Source: Trichoderma breve
Taxonomy: Eukaryota; Ascomycota; Sordariomycetes; Hypocreales; Hypocreaceae
DNA length: 64,000 bases
Direction: 5' to 3'
NCBI RefSeq assembly: GCF_028502605.1
Contig: NC_079234.1
Span: forward strand, 4,154,001 to 4,218,000
In this document: piece after piece, positions 43,132-53,713 of the stretch
How the letters are laid out: each line of letters begins with the position of its first letter
Numbering within the stretch: the stretch's first letter is position 1
Position numbers and translations under genes: made by a program
The notes under the pieces: model-generated
What the model was told of the DNA's origin: nothing
What the model saw: the letters and a program-made list of their open reading frames with translations, nothing else
The model's database searches: none

Positions 43132-44679
43132 TCAAGCACTCAGTGTCTCGGCCAGGTCTGGCGTATTTTTACTAAACAGGTTCAAGGGATCAAGCCGACC
43201 TTTAACTGCCTTGATGCGAATCAATCCCTGCGCTCCGTAATAGCCAAATCCGTCGCCTTTCAGGGGGTGGGTGAAGTTGATGTAGCGAGTTGGCATAGCA
43301 AGTCCTGCTTTTGTTACCTTTTCAACCAATCTGTATGCCCATGCTTTGGATTTCTCCAGCCCCTCTTGATCATTTGAGGGTGCTGCTGCGAAGAACCCGA
43401 ACATCAAATGCGGCTCACGGTTTGAAAAGACAGCGCTGTCCACGGCAGTAGAGCCAGACGCCCGCGTTCCAGCACCGTGACTGTCATGCATAATAATTAA
43501 TGCTGAAGGCGTTGGCATTGGCTCTGATATGATGCGCCCCAGCTCTTCTGACCAGTTGGGTACTGAAGCTGTCAGTCGAAAATGTATGAGATCGCCGTAA
43601 AGTGGAGGTTGGGTAATTGACACTAGAAATTTGTGAGGGGTTGCTATTCTTCTGTCAGTATTCCCTGCAGAACCTATGAGAGATGGGGTAGCAAACTTGA
43701 ACTCACTTTCTTCGGCCGTATTGGCTATAACGGTTCCAAACTTGAGGACACGCTCGAGGTAGTCTTTTGCTTCCTCGAGGTCGCTGCGGTCCTCGTCCAG
43801 AGCCCAGAAGAATAGAAATGCAAATATAGCGCCGTCCCCAGTTGGATCGATGACAGCAACATCGCCCGCAAACTTGCTAGGTTTCTTCCATGCATATAGT
43901 TCATTCAGTTGCCGGGCGATTTGAGGCGCTTCTGTCAACGGGAAGATGATATTACCCGCCAAACAATCTGGGCGGCGGTGCACACGAACACGAAGAGATG
44001 TGACCACTCCAACAAGACCAGCGCCGCCACCACGAAGCGCCCACAGTAGATCGGGGTCACAGCCGGCTTCGTCTGTGTCCATGATTCTCCCATCGGCCAA
44101 TACAACTCTTCCCCCAAGGATGTTATCCACGCCTAAGCCCATTATACCATTCAACGAGCTATAGCCACCACCACAGGCCCAACCAACGTAACCAACCGCG
44201 GAAGAAAAGGCTGTGGGCGTCGTGAGGCCATGATCGTCCAGAAACTTCAGCAACTTCCCGCCTATCACGCCTCCTTCAATAGTTGCTTCGCGCCTATCTG
44301 CAGAAAGGACTATTTTGTCCATTGAGCGAACATCGAGCGAGACATCTTTAGGCCCAAAGGCAAGATTCCGGCCGCCTTGATCAACACCTGAGTTTCGAAT
44401 AGCCAAAGTCAGGCCGTTCTGCGCGATGTACCGTACCGTTGTAGAAACCTCTTTTTCATTGGTCGGGCGCACAGTAGCTACAGGGAGAATTGTGACAGAT
44501 CTATCGTTGACTCTGTTCAGGGCCTCGTAATCAGCATTGGATGCTGTGTAGATGTGGAGTTGGGGGGCTTCGTGATGCAATCCAAGAAGGGCTGGCGCAT
44601 CTTGTTCAATTATTGATGCTGAAGAGAAGCCTGGGGGAGGTGCATCATGAAATTCGGGGCCAGCGGTGATAGATGCCAT
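43132..44679 (-). CDS. FAD-binding (PCMH/BBE-type) oxidoreductase without the usual flavin His
   Basis: A single exon of 515 residues from ATG 44679 (MASITAGPEF); a further in-frame ATG at 44730 would add 17 residues. The FAD-binding PCMH domain shows TVRPTNEKEVSTTVRYIAQNG, VSLDVRSMDKIVLSADRREATIEGG and WACGGGYSSLNGIMGLGVDNILGGRVVLADG. The C-terminal BBE segment ends RIKAVKGRLDPLNLFSKN. In most fungal relatives an R-S-G-G-H type motif carries a covalently attached flavin. Here the aligned text is IRNSGVDQGGRN, with no His, so FAD is probably bound non-covalently. There is no signal peptide of the usual secreted type. The promoter carries a three-copy 51-bp repeat. Confidence 0.9.
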   Translation of the reverse strand: MASITAGPEFHDAPPPGFSSASIIEQDAPALLGLHHEAPQLHIYTASNADYEALNRVNDRSVTILPVATVRPTNEKEVSTTVRYIAQNGLTLAIRNSGVDQGGRNLAFGPKDVSLDVRSMDKIVLSADRREATIEGGVIGGKLLKFLDDHGLTTPTAFSSAVGYVGWACGGGYSSLNGIMGLGVDNILGGRVVLADGRIMDTDEAGCDPDLLWALRGGGAGLVGVVTSLRVRVHRRPDCLAGNIIFPLTEAPQIARQLNELYAWKKPSKFAGDVAVIDPTGDGAIFAFLFFWALDEDRSDLEEAKDYLERVLKFGTVIANTAEESEFKFATPSLIGSAGNTDRRIATPHKFLVSITQPPLYGDLIHFRLTASVPNWSEELGRIISEPMPTPSALIIMHDSHGAGTRASGSTAVDSAVFSNREPHLMFGFFAAAPSNDQEGLEKSKAWAYRLVEKVTKAGLAMPTRYINFTHPLKGDGFGYYGAQGLIRIKAVKGRLDPLNLFSKNTPDLAETLSA

Positions 44680-44760
44680 TGTCCCAAGGCAGATATGGTG
44701 GACCGTAAAGAGGATGAGTTGTTTCTTCAAAGCTGAAGCGATGTCTAGAGTTTGAGATAT

Positions 44761-44918
44761 AGATAGTCGGAATGACGAGATGCCAGCCTTTATAGCACTT
44801 TGAAGGGACGTAGATAGTCGACATGAGCAGATATCAGCCCATTACACTGCATTGAAAGGGCGTCAATGGTAGACATGACCAGATGTCAGCCAGTATACCC
44901 CTTCGAAAGGGCGTCGAT
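44761..44918. repeat. Three tandem copies of a 51-bp sequence in the FAD-oxidoreductase promoter
   Basis: Units start near 44761, 44812 and 44863. Each carries the same ordered words: TAGxxCxxxATGAxxAGATxxCAGCC, then a variable T/A-rich part, then TTGAAxGGxCGTxxAT. The copies have diverged. They lie about 80-240 bp upstream of the ATG at 44679. Confidence 0.8.
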
Positions 44919-45646
44919 GCCCAAAACTTTTGAGTACTATTGACACCAATTCCCCATTATAGTCTAGCATCAATAAGCTGACAACGAAACTATGCAGCCA
45001 AGCTCCGGGGATACAGAGGAGAAGCTGAGACAGATTCCGCCAATAAAACTTTGAATGTGTATGTAAGCCATTCTGGAATTGGTTAGAAAGGCTATCCTTA
45101 ATTGCAAAATCTGTCATTAGCTATGGAGTAGAAAGGTGTAAATGCGTTGTTTCTGCTTACTATAGTTGATTCCGAAATAGGCACTGCTAATTGGATATTT
45201 AGCGAGACAAGATCCGAGGTCTATAATCCCTAACCAGTTGTGCAGCTCATACCTATCCACATGAATTGAAAATTCGCCCAATTAGACAAGTTGATGTTCA
45301 AAATCCGAGGTAGATGGCTAACTGTTCAATTACATAGTGCTAGCCGATGTCAGACGCCGCCACCCAAGCTTTGAAGAGGAGAATCTTACACGAGTCTTAA
45401 GCTAAACAATATGCTCTCGGAGTTAACTTAAATTTGAGGACACCGAAAATCAATATTGTAGTCTTCCGGACTTAACAAGCGTCACCAACCCCGATTTTGA
45501 TCATAAATCACCCTCAAAATTTGGATAATTAGCTTTTGTTAACCAGCAATTGAAAGACATAAACCGCTAGTGTTGGTAGCACAGATCCTCGTTATTTCAC
45601 TCATAGAATTGACAGTATGCCTCTGTTATCTCAGTACAAATATCAT
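44919..45646. other. Rest of the upstream region
   Basis: Lies between the FAD gene promoter and the 3' end of the second MFS gene. No gene seen. Confidence 0.5.
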
Positions 45647-47641
45647 CTATAGAGAATAGTTGAATTCAGGGTTCTCTTTATCCGTCATGTCGAGGAATTC
45701 CTGATTCTCAATCCTGGTATAAGACGGATCCGCCCGCAAGAGACTCTTCTTGAGATTCTGTCGACGATAGTACCACCAGATGAACACAAGATCCACAAGG
45801 CAAGCCGCCCAGCACACCAGGATGGTGATCTCGGCTGGTCGGTACTCTGGTGCATCGGAGGGTCGGAATGTTTGGGGTCCTAGATAGAAGTCAATAAGAG
45901 TACTCAGTAGCACATTCGATGGACGGCTTTTTACCGATAATGTTTCCAACACAGTATGCAACCAGATACATTGCTGCTACGGTTGTCTTCTTAGTCCATC
46001 CTGTTCATGTATTAGCATGCAGATTAGAAGCTCCGGCTTCCCTGAGACTCACCAGCGACGTTGGTGGAAATCAACGATAACAGCGCAACAAACGGAGTCG
46101 GGCTCGCCTAATTATCATCAGTCACCTGTTAAGAATCGCCTTCATCTTGCCTAGTTACTTACCTGAGTGAGATAGTATCCGGCCAGTCGACCAGCAGGCT
46201 TATCCAATGGAATGGCAACAATCATAATCACTCCGATCATGGCCACAACAAGACCTGACATGCACACCAAGATGCGGCTTCCCAGGCGATCACCCAAATA
46301 TCCACAGAGCAATAGGGCGACGACCTCGACAGCTCCGCCAGGAGTTCCATAGAGTAGACTCTGCTGGGGAGTGTAGCCAAATGAGACAATAAGTTGACTG
46401 AAGAAGTTGGAGATGCCGCCATTTGGAATATCGGCGACCAGAGCATAGAAAACAAAGCCCCAGATGGCGGGATCCAGCAAGGCTTCCTTGACTTGATACC
46501 ACTTGAAGTGCTTGTTTCCGATTCCCTGCTCGTTAACCTTGATTCGCTGAATGGCCAACACTCGCTCCTCTTTGGTAAGGAATCTAGCATTGAGCTGATT
46601 ATCAGGCATGATGAAGAGGAAGACTATTCCAACGGTGCTGGTCAACACTCCAGTGAAGACAAAAATTGCCTTCCACGGGGCGATTGAGAAGCCATAGGTC
46701 GAGGCGCCGTGAGCGAAGCCATACGCTACCAAACCACCAAAAATCTGAGCCTATAATGGGATCAGCACTGTCTGCCTTGTCGAATGCGATGAGTCAACAT
46801 ACCCAGCCATTGAAACTGAACCAGATGCCGGTTCGAAGGCCTTGTTCCTTTTTAGTATACCACTACAAAATAAAATTAGTACTTATCATTTTCTTAGATT
46901 GAGCGACTTGACATTGTCACTTACTTGGGATACAAACAGAGCGAACCCAGGAGTCACAGCAGCCTCAAATATTCCCAAAAAGAGGCGAATGACAACAGCT
47001 CCTCCGAAATTCTCTGTAGTAGCAAAGAGGGAAAGGACAATTCCCCACATGATGATGTTGAAGGCGGAGTATTTGGCCAAAGGAAGTCGTTGCAACAGAC
47101 GATTTGTCGGAAATTCCCAACCAAGATACCCTTTATGTCGCATAAGTCGACTTATTCGTCAAAAAGAAAGAAGAAAGTCTGCTTACCAAAGTAGAACAAA
47201 CTCGACAGCCACTGATAGTTATCGCCAACAAGTTTGAGGTCATCTTTCAGACCCATGATGCTCGCGTACGACAGTGTGGTTTCTATTAAAGGTCAGATAC
47301 TGCCTCTCATTCCTCAAGCAGAGTAAGCATTACTATCAAGGTAGTTGAGGCCGTAAACAATACACATAAGCTGCGATACGAATGCAATTAGTTTACTGAT
47401 GTTAAATGAACTCCAGATATATGACACTGCTACTCACAGGCATGAGGTTCAGGTCAATTTTGCGCAACAAACGCCGCTCCGTCTCCTCATCAATTTGCAA
47501 GGCGGCCGTATCCAAGCCGGCAACGGCATTGAGGGCTTCATCGGCATCAATCTCAACAATTTCTCCCTTCTCAGCTCCCCCCAGCGTTGGGGTTTGCTCC
47601 AGGGCGAGGTTTTCTTTCTTTTCCACCGTTTCACCAGTCAT
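45647..47641 (-). CDS. MFS transporter, allantoate permease (Dal5/ACS) family
   Basis: A nine-exon gene: 47641-47438, 47370-47334, 47282-47187, 47130-46925, 46862-46803, 46750-46163, 46107-46053, 46000-45935 and 45879-45647. They stay in frame and give 514 residues. Text of the anion:cation symporter family is rebuilt across junctions: LNYLDKTTLSYASIMGL, SSLFYFGYLGWEFPTNRLLQRLP, RLFLGIFEAAVTPGF and WYTKKEQGLRTGIWFSFNGWAQIFGG. Twelve helices are expected. Members import allantoate, ureidosuccinate, nicotinate, pantothenate, biotin or small peptides; the substrate is open. GATA-type sites upstream suggest nitrogen control. Exon 2 is only 37 nt. Confidence 0.93.
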
Positions 47642-48886
47642 TTTGGAACTTGCGATGAAGAGGTGTGAAGAACATAGAATGGATTCCTACTACGGAAATT
47701 CCGAATTTAAGAGTAGAGAAGGGAAGGCCTATGAGAAGGTTGGCCGATCTATCCTACTTCCTATCTAATACATTGTCTTGCATCGGTTGCCGAACCCCGC
47801 CCTCTCCTCACAGATACACCCCTGTACTTATCAGGATGGTGGTTGATCTCGCAGCAGAAGATAAGACATAGCAAGATGGGCTTGCTTGCTACGGATTGAT
47901 GCCGAACAAGTCACAGGACAACGGATAGCAATCAGGCAATTAACCGTGGCATTAGCGCTCTGCACTACGGTTGTAGAGGGCGCTTCGCGAGTCAATCTCG
48001 ATTTGTCTATTGGATGTTTTATTCGGTTCAATGAGGAGAAGGCGTGGGACGTCGAACAGGTGTACATGAACATGTTCGCCCCCGCGTATCACAAAGTGTG
48101 GGGAGAGAGGGAGGCATGTACATAACGGCAGAAACAACTGCAGATACCGTAGATATGCAGGGATCATGATACAGAAATACCCGGTGACGCAGAGATCGTC
48201 ATGTGTCCTACTGTACAGTACACAGTCGTCTCGCCGCTATATCAGAGCCGTCGGAAAACAGCTATTGCACAATTGCCGGGATTAACGGGTCGTATCTCGG
48301 GTCATGTTGATTCCCGTTTTATCCACGTACCCCCACAGCTGTTTAGATAGCACGACAAATTCACGGAAGAGCTGAAAAGACCCGGTTTGCGCTACTCCGA
48401 TTCGAGACTGCCGGCGAGGCTGGCTGTTGAGAGCTCAAACAAGGGAGAGCATCTCGAGGGATCTGCTCTCGTGCGATATTTAGCCCTACGATCATGGTAC
48501 ATACAGTATATAGATTAAAGTCTTGTACCTGCATGCATACATGTAGACAGGGAGCGCATCAATTCCGAACGTAACCCTAGGTGAAGCTACTTATGTATTT
48601 GTGAATATGTAATCAATTTTGAGTCCAGACTAGAAGGCGACTCTTGATTCCTCAACCTGAGGCAAATTCAGCTTGTTATGACTCAAATTTATGAAAATTG
48701 GCATACACGTATAAAAGAAATGCTAGGTGACGCCACGTCAGCATCACCCTGACGCGACAGGTTAAAAACCAATTCTAGTCTTCCATTCTCCTTCATGTAC
48801 CTGGTCTTGTAGTTGTTAATTGCTTTATCGTAACTTGGCGGTTGCGATTGCTTGTTTCAAAGTTCAAAATAGTGGCTAGTGCCTCA
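47642..48886. promoter_or_regulatory. Divergent promoter region with GATA and bZIP-like sites
   Basis: No ORF with an ATG and domain. GATA-type sites lie before the permease: TATC at 47750-47753 and 47762-47765, TGATAAG (reverse) at 47827-47833 and AGATAAG at 47859-47865. An interrupted palindrome TGACG-CCA-CGTCA is at 48728-48740, with another TGACG at 48750-48754. It lies 147 bp before the NADH dehydrogenase ATG and resembles CRE/UPR-type bZIP sites. Confidence 0.55.
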
Positions 48887-50593
48887 ATGCGACACATGCC
48901 GAACCCACGCGTATTCACATGCTCGTTATGTCGGGCCAAGCCCGGTAGAGGCCAGAAACGTCTTCCCCAAATCATCAATAGCTGCTATAGCAGCTTATCA
49001 AAGTCGAATAAAGGTGGCTCATTCCGAGGAGGATAGCTTTAGCTCTACTAGAACCTCATACCTTTTACTAACGCCGGTTTCATTGCAGATGCTAGGAGGC
49101 AGCGGGTTGTGATACTGGGCTCCGGATGGGCGGGATATACCTTTTCTCGCACCCTCGATCCTACCAAGTACGAGCGGATTGTCATTTCACCTCGCAGTTA
49201 CTTTGTCTTCACGCCGCTGCTGGCTTCGACATCAGTTGGCACACTGGAATTCCGAGCAGTGCTTGAACCTGTCCGCCGTCTACCAGGAGGCGTACGCTTC
49301 CATCAAGGATGGGCCGACGAGGTGGACTTTTCTCGCAAAGTTGTTCGTGTCGAGGCCAATGCTGTTGACCCTCTTCCGGATGCTATGCCACCCTCGACAT
49401 CGCCAAATCCAAGCCAGCCGCTTAGAGGGGAGTTATTCGACGTCGCGTACGACAAGCTTGTCATTGCAGTCGGCGCCTATAGCCAGACTTTTGGCATCCA
49501 AGGCGTTCGAGAACACGCACACTTCCTGCGCGATGTAGGTGATGCGCGACGGATTCGGCTTCGGGTGCTCTCGCTCTTCGAACAATGCTCGTATCCGACT
49601 CGTCCGGACAACAAAGACGGCAGTGTAGCGACGAACCCGCTCTCCGAGGAAGACAAACGATCCCTGCTTCACTTCGTCATCGTGGGTGGCGGTCCAACAG
49701 GAATTGAGTTCGCCGCAGAGCTACACGACCTGATCCATGAGGACCTGAAAGCTATGTACCCAGAGCTAATACCGCTAGTGCGTATCACTGTCTATGATAT
49801 CGCGCCCAAAGTGCTACCTATGTTCGATCAAGCGCTGGCAAACTATGCCATGGAACATTTTGCACGACAGGGAATCCAGGTCCGGACAGAACACCATCTC
49901 GAGCGTGTAAGAGTGGCTGACGGAGATCTTGGACGAGCACACGGCGGGCTCAGCATCAAGATCAAAGAGTATGGCGACGAAGAGGTCAACGCCGGGTTAG
50001 TGGTCTGGAGTACCGGGTTGATGCAGAACCCATTTGTTGAGCAAGTGGTAGGAAAAGAGTTTGCCATCAACGAAGGCCCTGAGTCGGGACAAAGCAAAGC
50101 TGAGCAACACCGTCTCCTTAAGGACCAAAAGACGGGTGGTATAGTCACAGACCGTTATCTGCGTGCTCGTATAACCAATGATCACGATACCTCCATTGGT
50201 ACAGCAGATGCCGTCCTACCGGATGTCTTTGTAATTGGTGATTGCGCCGTAATGGAGAGCGACCGGTCACTACCCAAAACAGCACAAGTAGCCTCCCAGC
50301 AAGCAGGACATCTCGCAAAGCAACTCAACAAAAGCACTCAAACTTCTTCAAACCCTACCGACGTCAGCAACGCTTGGAAGCCTTTCAAATTCCGCAACTG
50401 GGGCACATTGACGTACCTCGGCGGGTGGAAGGCGATACACCAGAGCTCTGCCGACGAGCTACGCGGGTGGGTTGCTTGGATTGTATGGCGAGGAGCCTAT
50501 TTGACGAGAAGTATGAGTGTGCGGAATAAGCTGATGGTGCCTGTGTATTGGTTCGTGTCTTGGGTGTTTGGGCGAGACATTTCACGATTCTAA
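48887..50593 (+). CDS. Type II NADH:ubiquinone oxidoreductase (alternative NADH dehydrogenase)
   Basis: Exons 48887-49013 and 49089-50593 are joined by a 75-nt intron (donor GTGGCT, branch TTACTAAC), giving 543 residues. It transfers electrons from NADH to quinone without pumping protons, at the mitochondrial inner membrane. The N-terminal 45 residues are rich in Arg, Ser and Lys and nearly free of acidic residues, fitting a mitochondrial presequence. The two dinucleotide-binding motifs are RVVILGSGWAGYTF (FAD) and HFVIVGGGPTGIEFAAEL (NADH). Further motifs are YDKLVIAVGAYSQTFGIQGV, VVWSTGLMQNP, VFVIGDCA and the C-terminal membrane-anchoring region KFRNWGTLTYLGGWKAI. No EF-hand insert is visible, which distinguishes it from calcium-dependent external forms. 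Confidence 0.94.
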
Positions 50594-52197
50594 TGGCGAG
50601 CACATGGGCATGCATGCTTATGGTACGCCTTTTTTTTTCTTGCTCCGAAACACATATGCATATATGCTGTTTTCAAGAAACCTGTAACTGTATATGGTCA
50701 CAAATCGACTGCCGATGCCATACGGGCATCCCACAAACTAACCAATGTCAGCCGCGTACGCTGTCATGTTTATACGGCGAATCCAGACTCTTGAAGATGC
50801 AATAAAGGAACAATTGAACTCCAGCCGAGCTAGCCGGGCCGCTACAGTACAGCTTTTTGTTCACGAACGGCGCCTTTCAAGGGCTATGATACCTTTCGCC
50901 CTTCTTGGGTCTCGATGCTCATTTTGTGTATATTAGCAATAGAACAACTTCCCTCTTCAGAGATAGACGTGTGCTTATGTAAATGTCTCAACCCATTCAG
51001 CGCAATAGCGCATAATCTTCTGGGTAGGGTAACAAGCGGCACTTGGCACACCGCATTGCCCTCATTATGACGCCGATATGACCATGCAGCAAGGAGGTGC
51101 CACACACAATCTCATCCAAAATACAAGCAACTATGAAACAGATGGCACTCAGATGGGAACCAGACCGATTAAATATTGACAGAGGTCGTAGCGCGATTAG
51201 CACTCCGTTGGTCTAAGCTTAGGTTCTTACAGCGGCTAATATATGCAGCATGACATTGATTACTGACATTAGTATCAAGCACTAGCCATGGGCTTCCTTG
51301 CGCCAGAAGTTAGGGAAGAAGAAGCTAGGTATCGCTCCTGCGGAGAAAATTAGAAAACTTGAACGGGGGTTTGCAGTTTATACGGTAACAGATACTCCAT
51401 ACAGATAGTAAACAAATATTCGGCAAGGGTATTAGTTGGCCGTGACCCCTCAATGAGTTGTGCCATTTTCAGCCGAGTTGCCGAAAGTAGGCCGCGATTT
51501 GTAAACTGACTGACCTGTTGTGTTCTGACAACTTAATAATGTCTTCAACCTTGTCATTTGTCATCCTCTGTTTGTGAACCGTTCATTATTCATCGCCGAA
51601 CAGAACTCACTCAACCGCATTATCAAAGCTGAATTTGGTCTTTAGTCTCGAGAGTCCAAGTTATCTCCGTCTGGGCGTTTCTGGTATCGGTCATACGATC
51701 TGTCAATGCATAATAGAGCTCTCGGCATTTAGTCATGCAGTTAGCGCCATCCTCTTATTGGTTGAGTCGAGTTTACCCAATTGAGACAGCGGTCCGATCA
51801 ACGCCGATCAAAGGGTCTAGAGGTCCCATCATGTTGGTCGTTCTCAATGCTGCGTGTCCAGTATAGAGTTTCTGGCTTCCTAATCGTACTAGCCCTCGCT
51901 CCTTCGGCGCTTAGAAATGCAGACTACTTTTTCTTTTTGCTCTCTAACTAACGGTGACGCAATCAACACTTGTCCCACTTGTCCAATGTTGTTCGAACAA
52001 GTAGTATTAGTGATCCACCGCAAAAGTCAGCATGCATTTCTTCAACGGGACTATCCGCACACACTACTGGATCTATAAGTACAACCGCATTGCATAACCC
52101 TTCGAGAAGCAATCATCTGTCGGCACCTCCTGTCTTACTCAATTTTGCTCAATCTCTCTTCCTGCTGTATTACATCAACCGCCTTACTCATCTCACA
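50594..52197. other. 1.6 kb without a supported gene
   Basis: 3' flank of the NADH dehydrogenase and promoter of the ToxD-like gene. Short frames only. Confidence 0.5.
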
Positions 52198-53421
52198 ATG
52201 GCTCTTCCTCAGACTACCAGGGCTGTGGTGAAACAAGACACTGGGGTCGCCGTCATCGACGAGGTGCCGCTTCCCAAGCTTCGAGACGGCCATGTGCTAG
52301 TCAAAACAAAGGCTGTTGCCATCAATCCCACGGACTGGAAGTACATCGACACTGATGACTCCAAGACTAACGGTGTAAGGACTGGATGCGACTATTCGGG
52401 CGAAGTTGTAGCTGTTGGCGCCGGAGTTACCAACTTCAAGGTTGGCGACCGCATTGCTGGATTTGTTCCCGGAGCGTGAGTTTTTTAAAAAGATCCTTTA
52501 CATTCAATGGTCCCCAACTTGGAGAGTTCTTTTTTTCTCAATAGTTGGGATTGCCTAACGCTCTACTCTCAGGAACATTCTTGAAAAGGAAGATGGCGCC
52601 TTTGGAGAGTACATCATCGCCCAGGCAGATGTCCAATTTCACAACCCTTTGAGCGATGAGGAGGGAGCGTCCCTTGGAGTATCAATCTTTACAGTCGTAA
52701 GTTAAGAGATAATGAATGACACGAATTGTCATCATACGCTGCTAATGTCTTCCGACTCTTTTAGGGCCAAGGTCTGTTCCAGAACCTAGGCCTTCAGCTT
52801 CCATCAGATCCCGTCGCGACGCCCGAGCCAATTCTCATCTACGGCGGCAGCACCGCTTCAGGTCTCCTAGGAATCCAGTTCGCCAAGCTGGCCGGGTACA
52901 AGGTCATCACTACAGCCAGCCCCCACAACTTCGACTACCTCAAGTCTCTGGGGGCTGACGCCGTCTTCAACTACAAATCCCCCACCGTTGTCGACGACAT
53001 TATCGCTGCTGCCGGCGGTGAGCTGAGATTCGCTTGGGACTGCATCTCTCTCGAACCTTCAGCCAAGATCTGCGCAGCGGCTATCTCAGACAAGGGCGGA
53101 AAGCTCGGCTTGCTCCTCCCCGTGGACCCGGATGTCATCAACCGCATTAACCCCAAGATCGAGTCGTCCAGCACTCTCGCCTATTCAATCACGGGACAGC
53201 CCCTCAACAGATACGGCAAAGAATTCCCCGGTAGCCAGGAAGATAACGAGTTCGCAAAGGAGTGGAGAGACTTGTCTGAGCAGCTCTTCAGAGAGGGCAA
53301 GGCCAAGCCGGCCAAGATTGACGCCAACCGTGGTGGCAGCGGCCTCGAGGGAGTTTTGGTGGGCTTGGATGAGTTGCGCAAGGACAAGGTGAGCGGAGTG
53401 AAGCTCATTTACACAATTTAG
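52198..53421 (+). CDS. ToxD-like zinc-free MDR oxidoreductase / enoyl reductase
   Basis: Exons 52198-52475, 52573-52696 and 52765-53421 give 352 residues. It belongs to the medium-chain dehydrogenase/reductase superfamily, in the ToxD/trans-acting enoyl-reductase group that uses NADPH and lacks structural zinc. Markers are VKTKAVAINPTDWKYID and TGCDYSGEVVAVG, then GDRIAGFVPGA joined to FGEYIIAQAD, the nucleotide-binding YGGSTASGLLGIQFAKLAGYKVI and the end LDELRKDKVSGVKLIYTI. Such enzymes either partner polyketide synthases or act as stand-alone quinone/enoyl reductases. No polyketide synthase is in the window, so the second role is more likely here. It converges with the ZIP gene. Confidence 0.92.
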
Positions 53422-53713
53422 GAAAGGTTTGTCGGGAGCACATTGTATGCAAGAATTTAAAGTAAAAATAAAAATGAAGAATTAAAAAAAAAAATTATTA
53501 TGTGCATTACTCAAGTTCCAAAGCATTCTAAAGTTGGTAATGTCCTATTGCATTCTAAGAATGCATGCCTATGTAGTTGCGTATCTCGCGGATTCTGCAT
53601 GATTATGCGCATGCGCGCATTCTAATAGTCCGTCCGGGTATCTTTTCCGTTTCCTTGTCCCCTTTTTTATACATCTCAAACCCGTATCCTACACGTTCCC
53701 CTACATGTCGTCC
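53422..53713. other. Convergent spacer with short palindromes
   Basis: Contains GCATTCT-A-AGAATGC (about 53550-53565) and a GCGCATGCGC segment near 53606. These could form a transcription-end hairpin shared by the two convergent genes. Confidence 0.4.
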
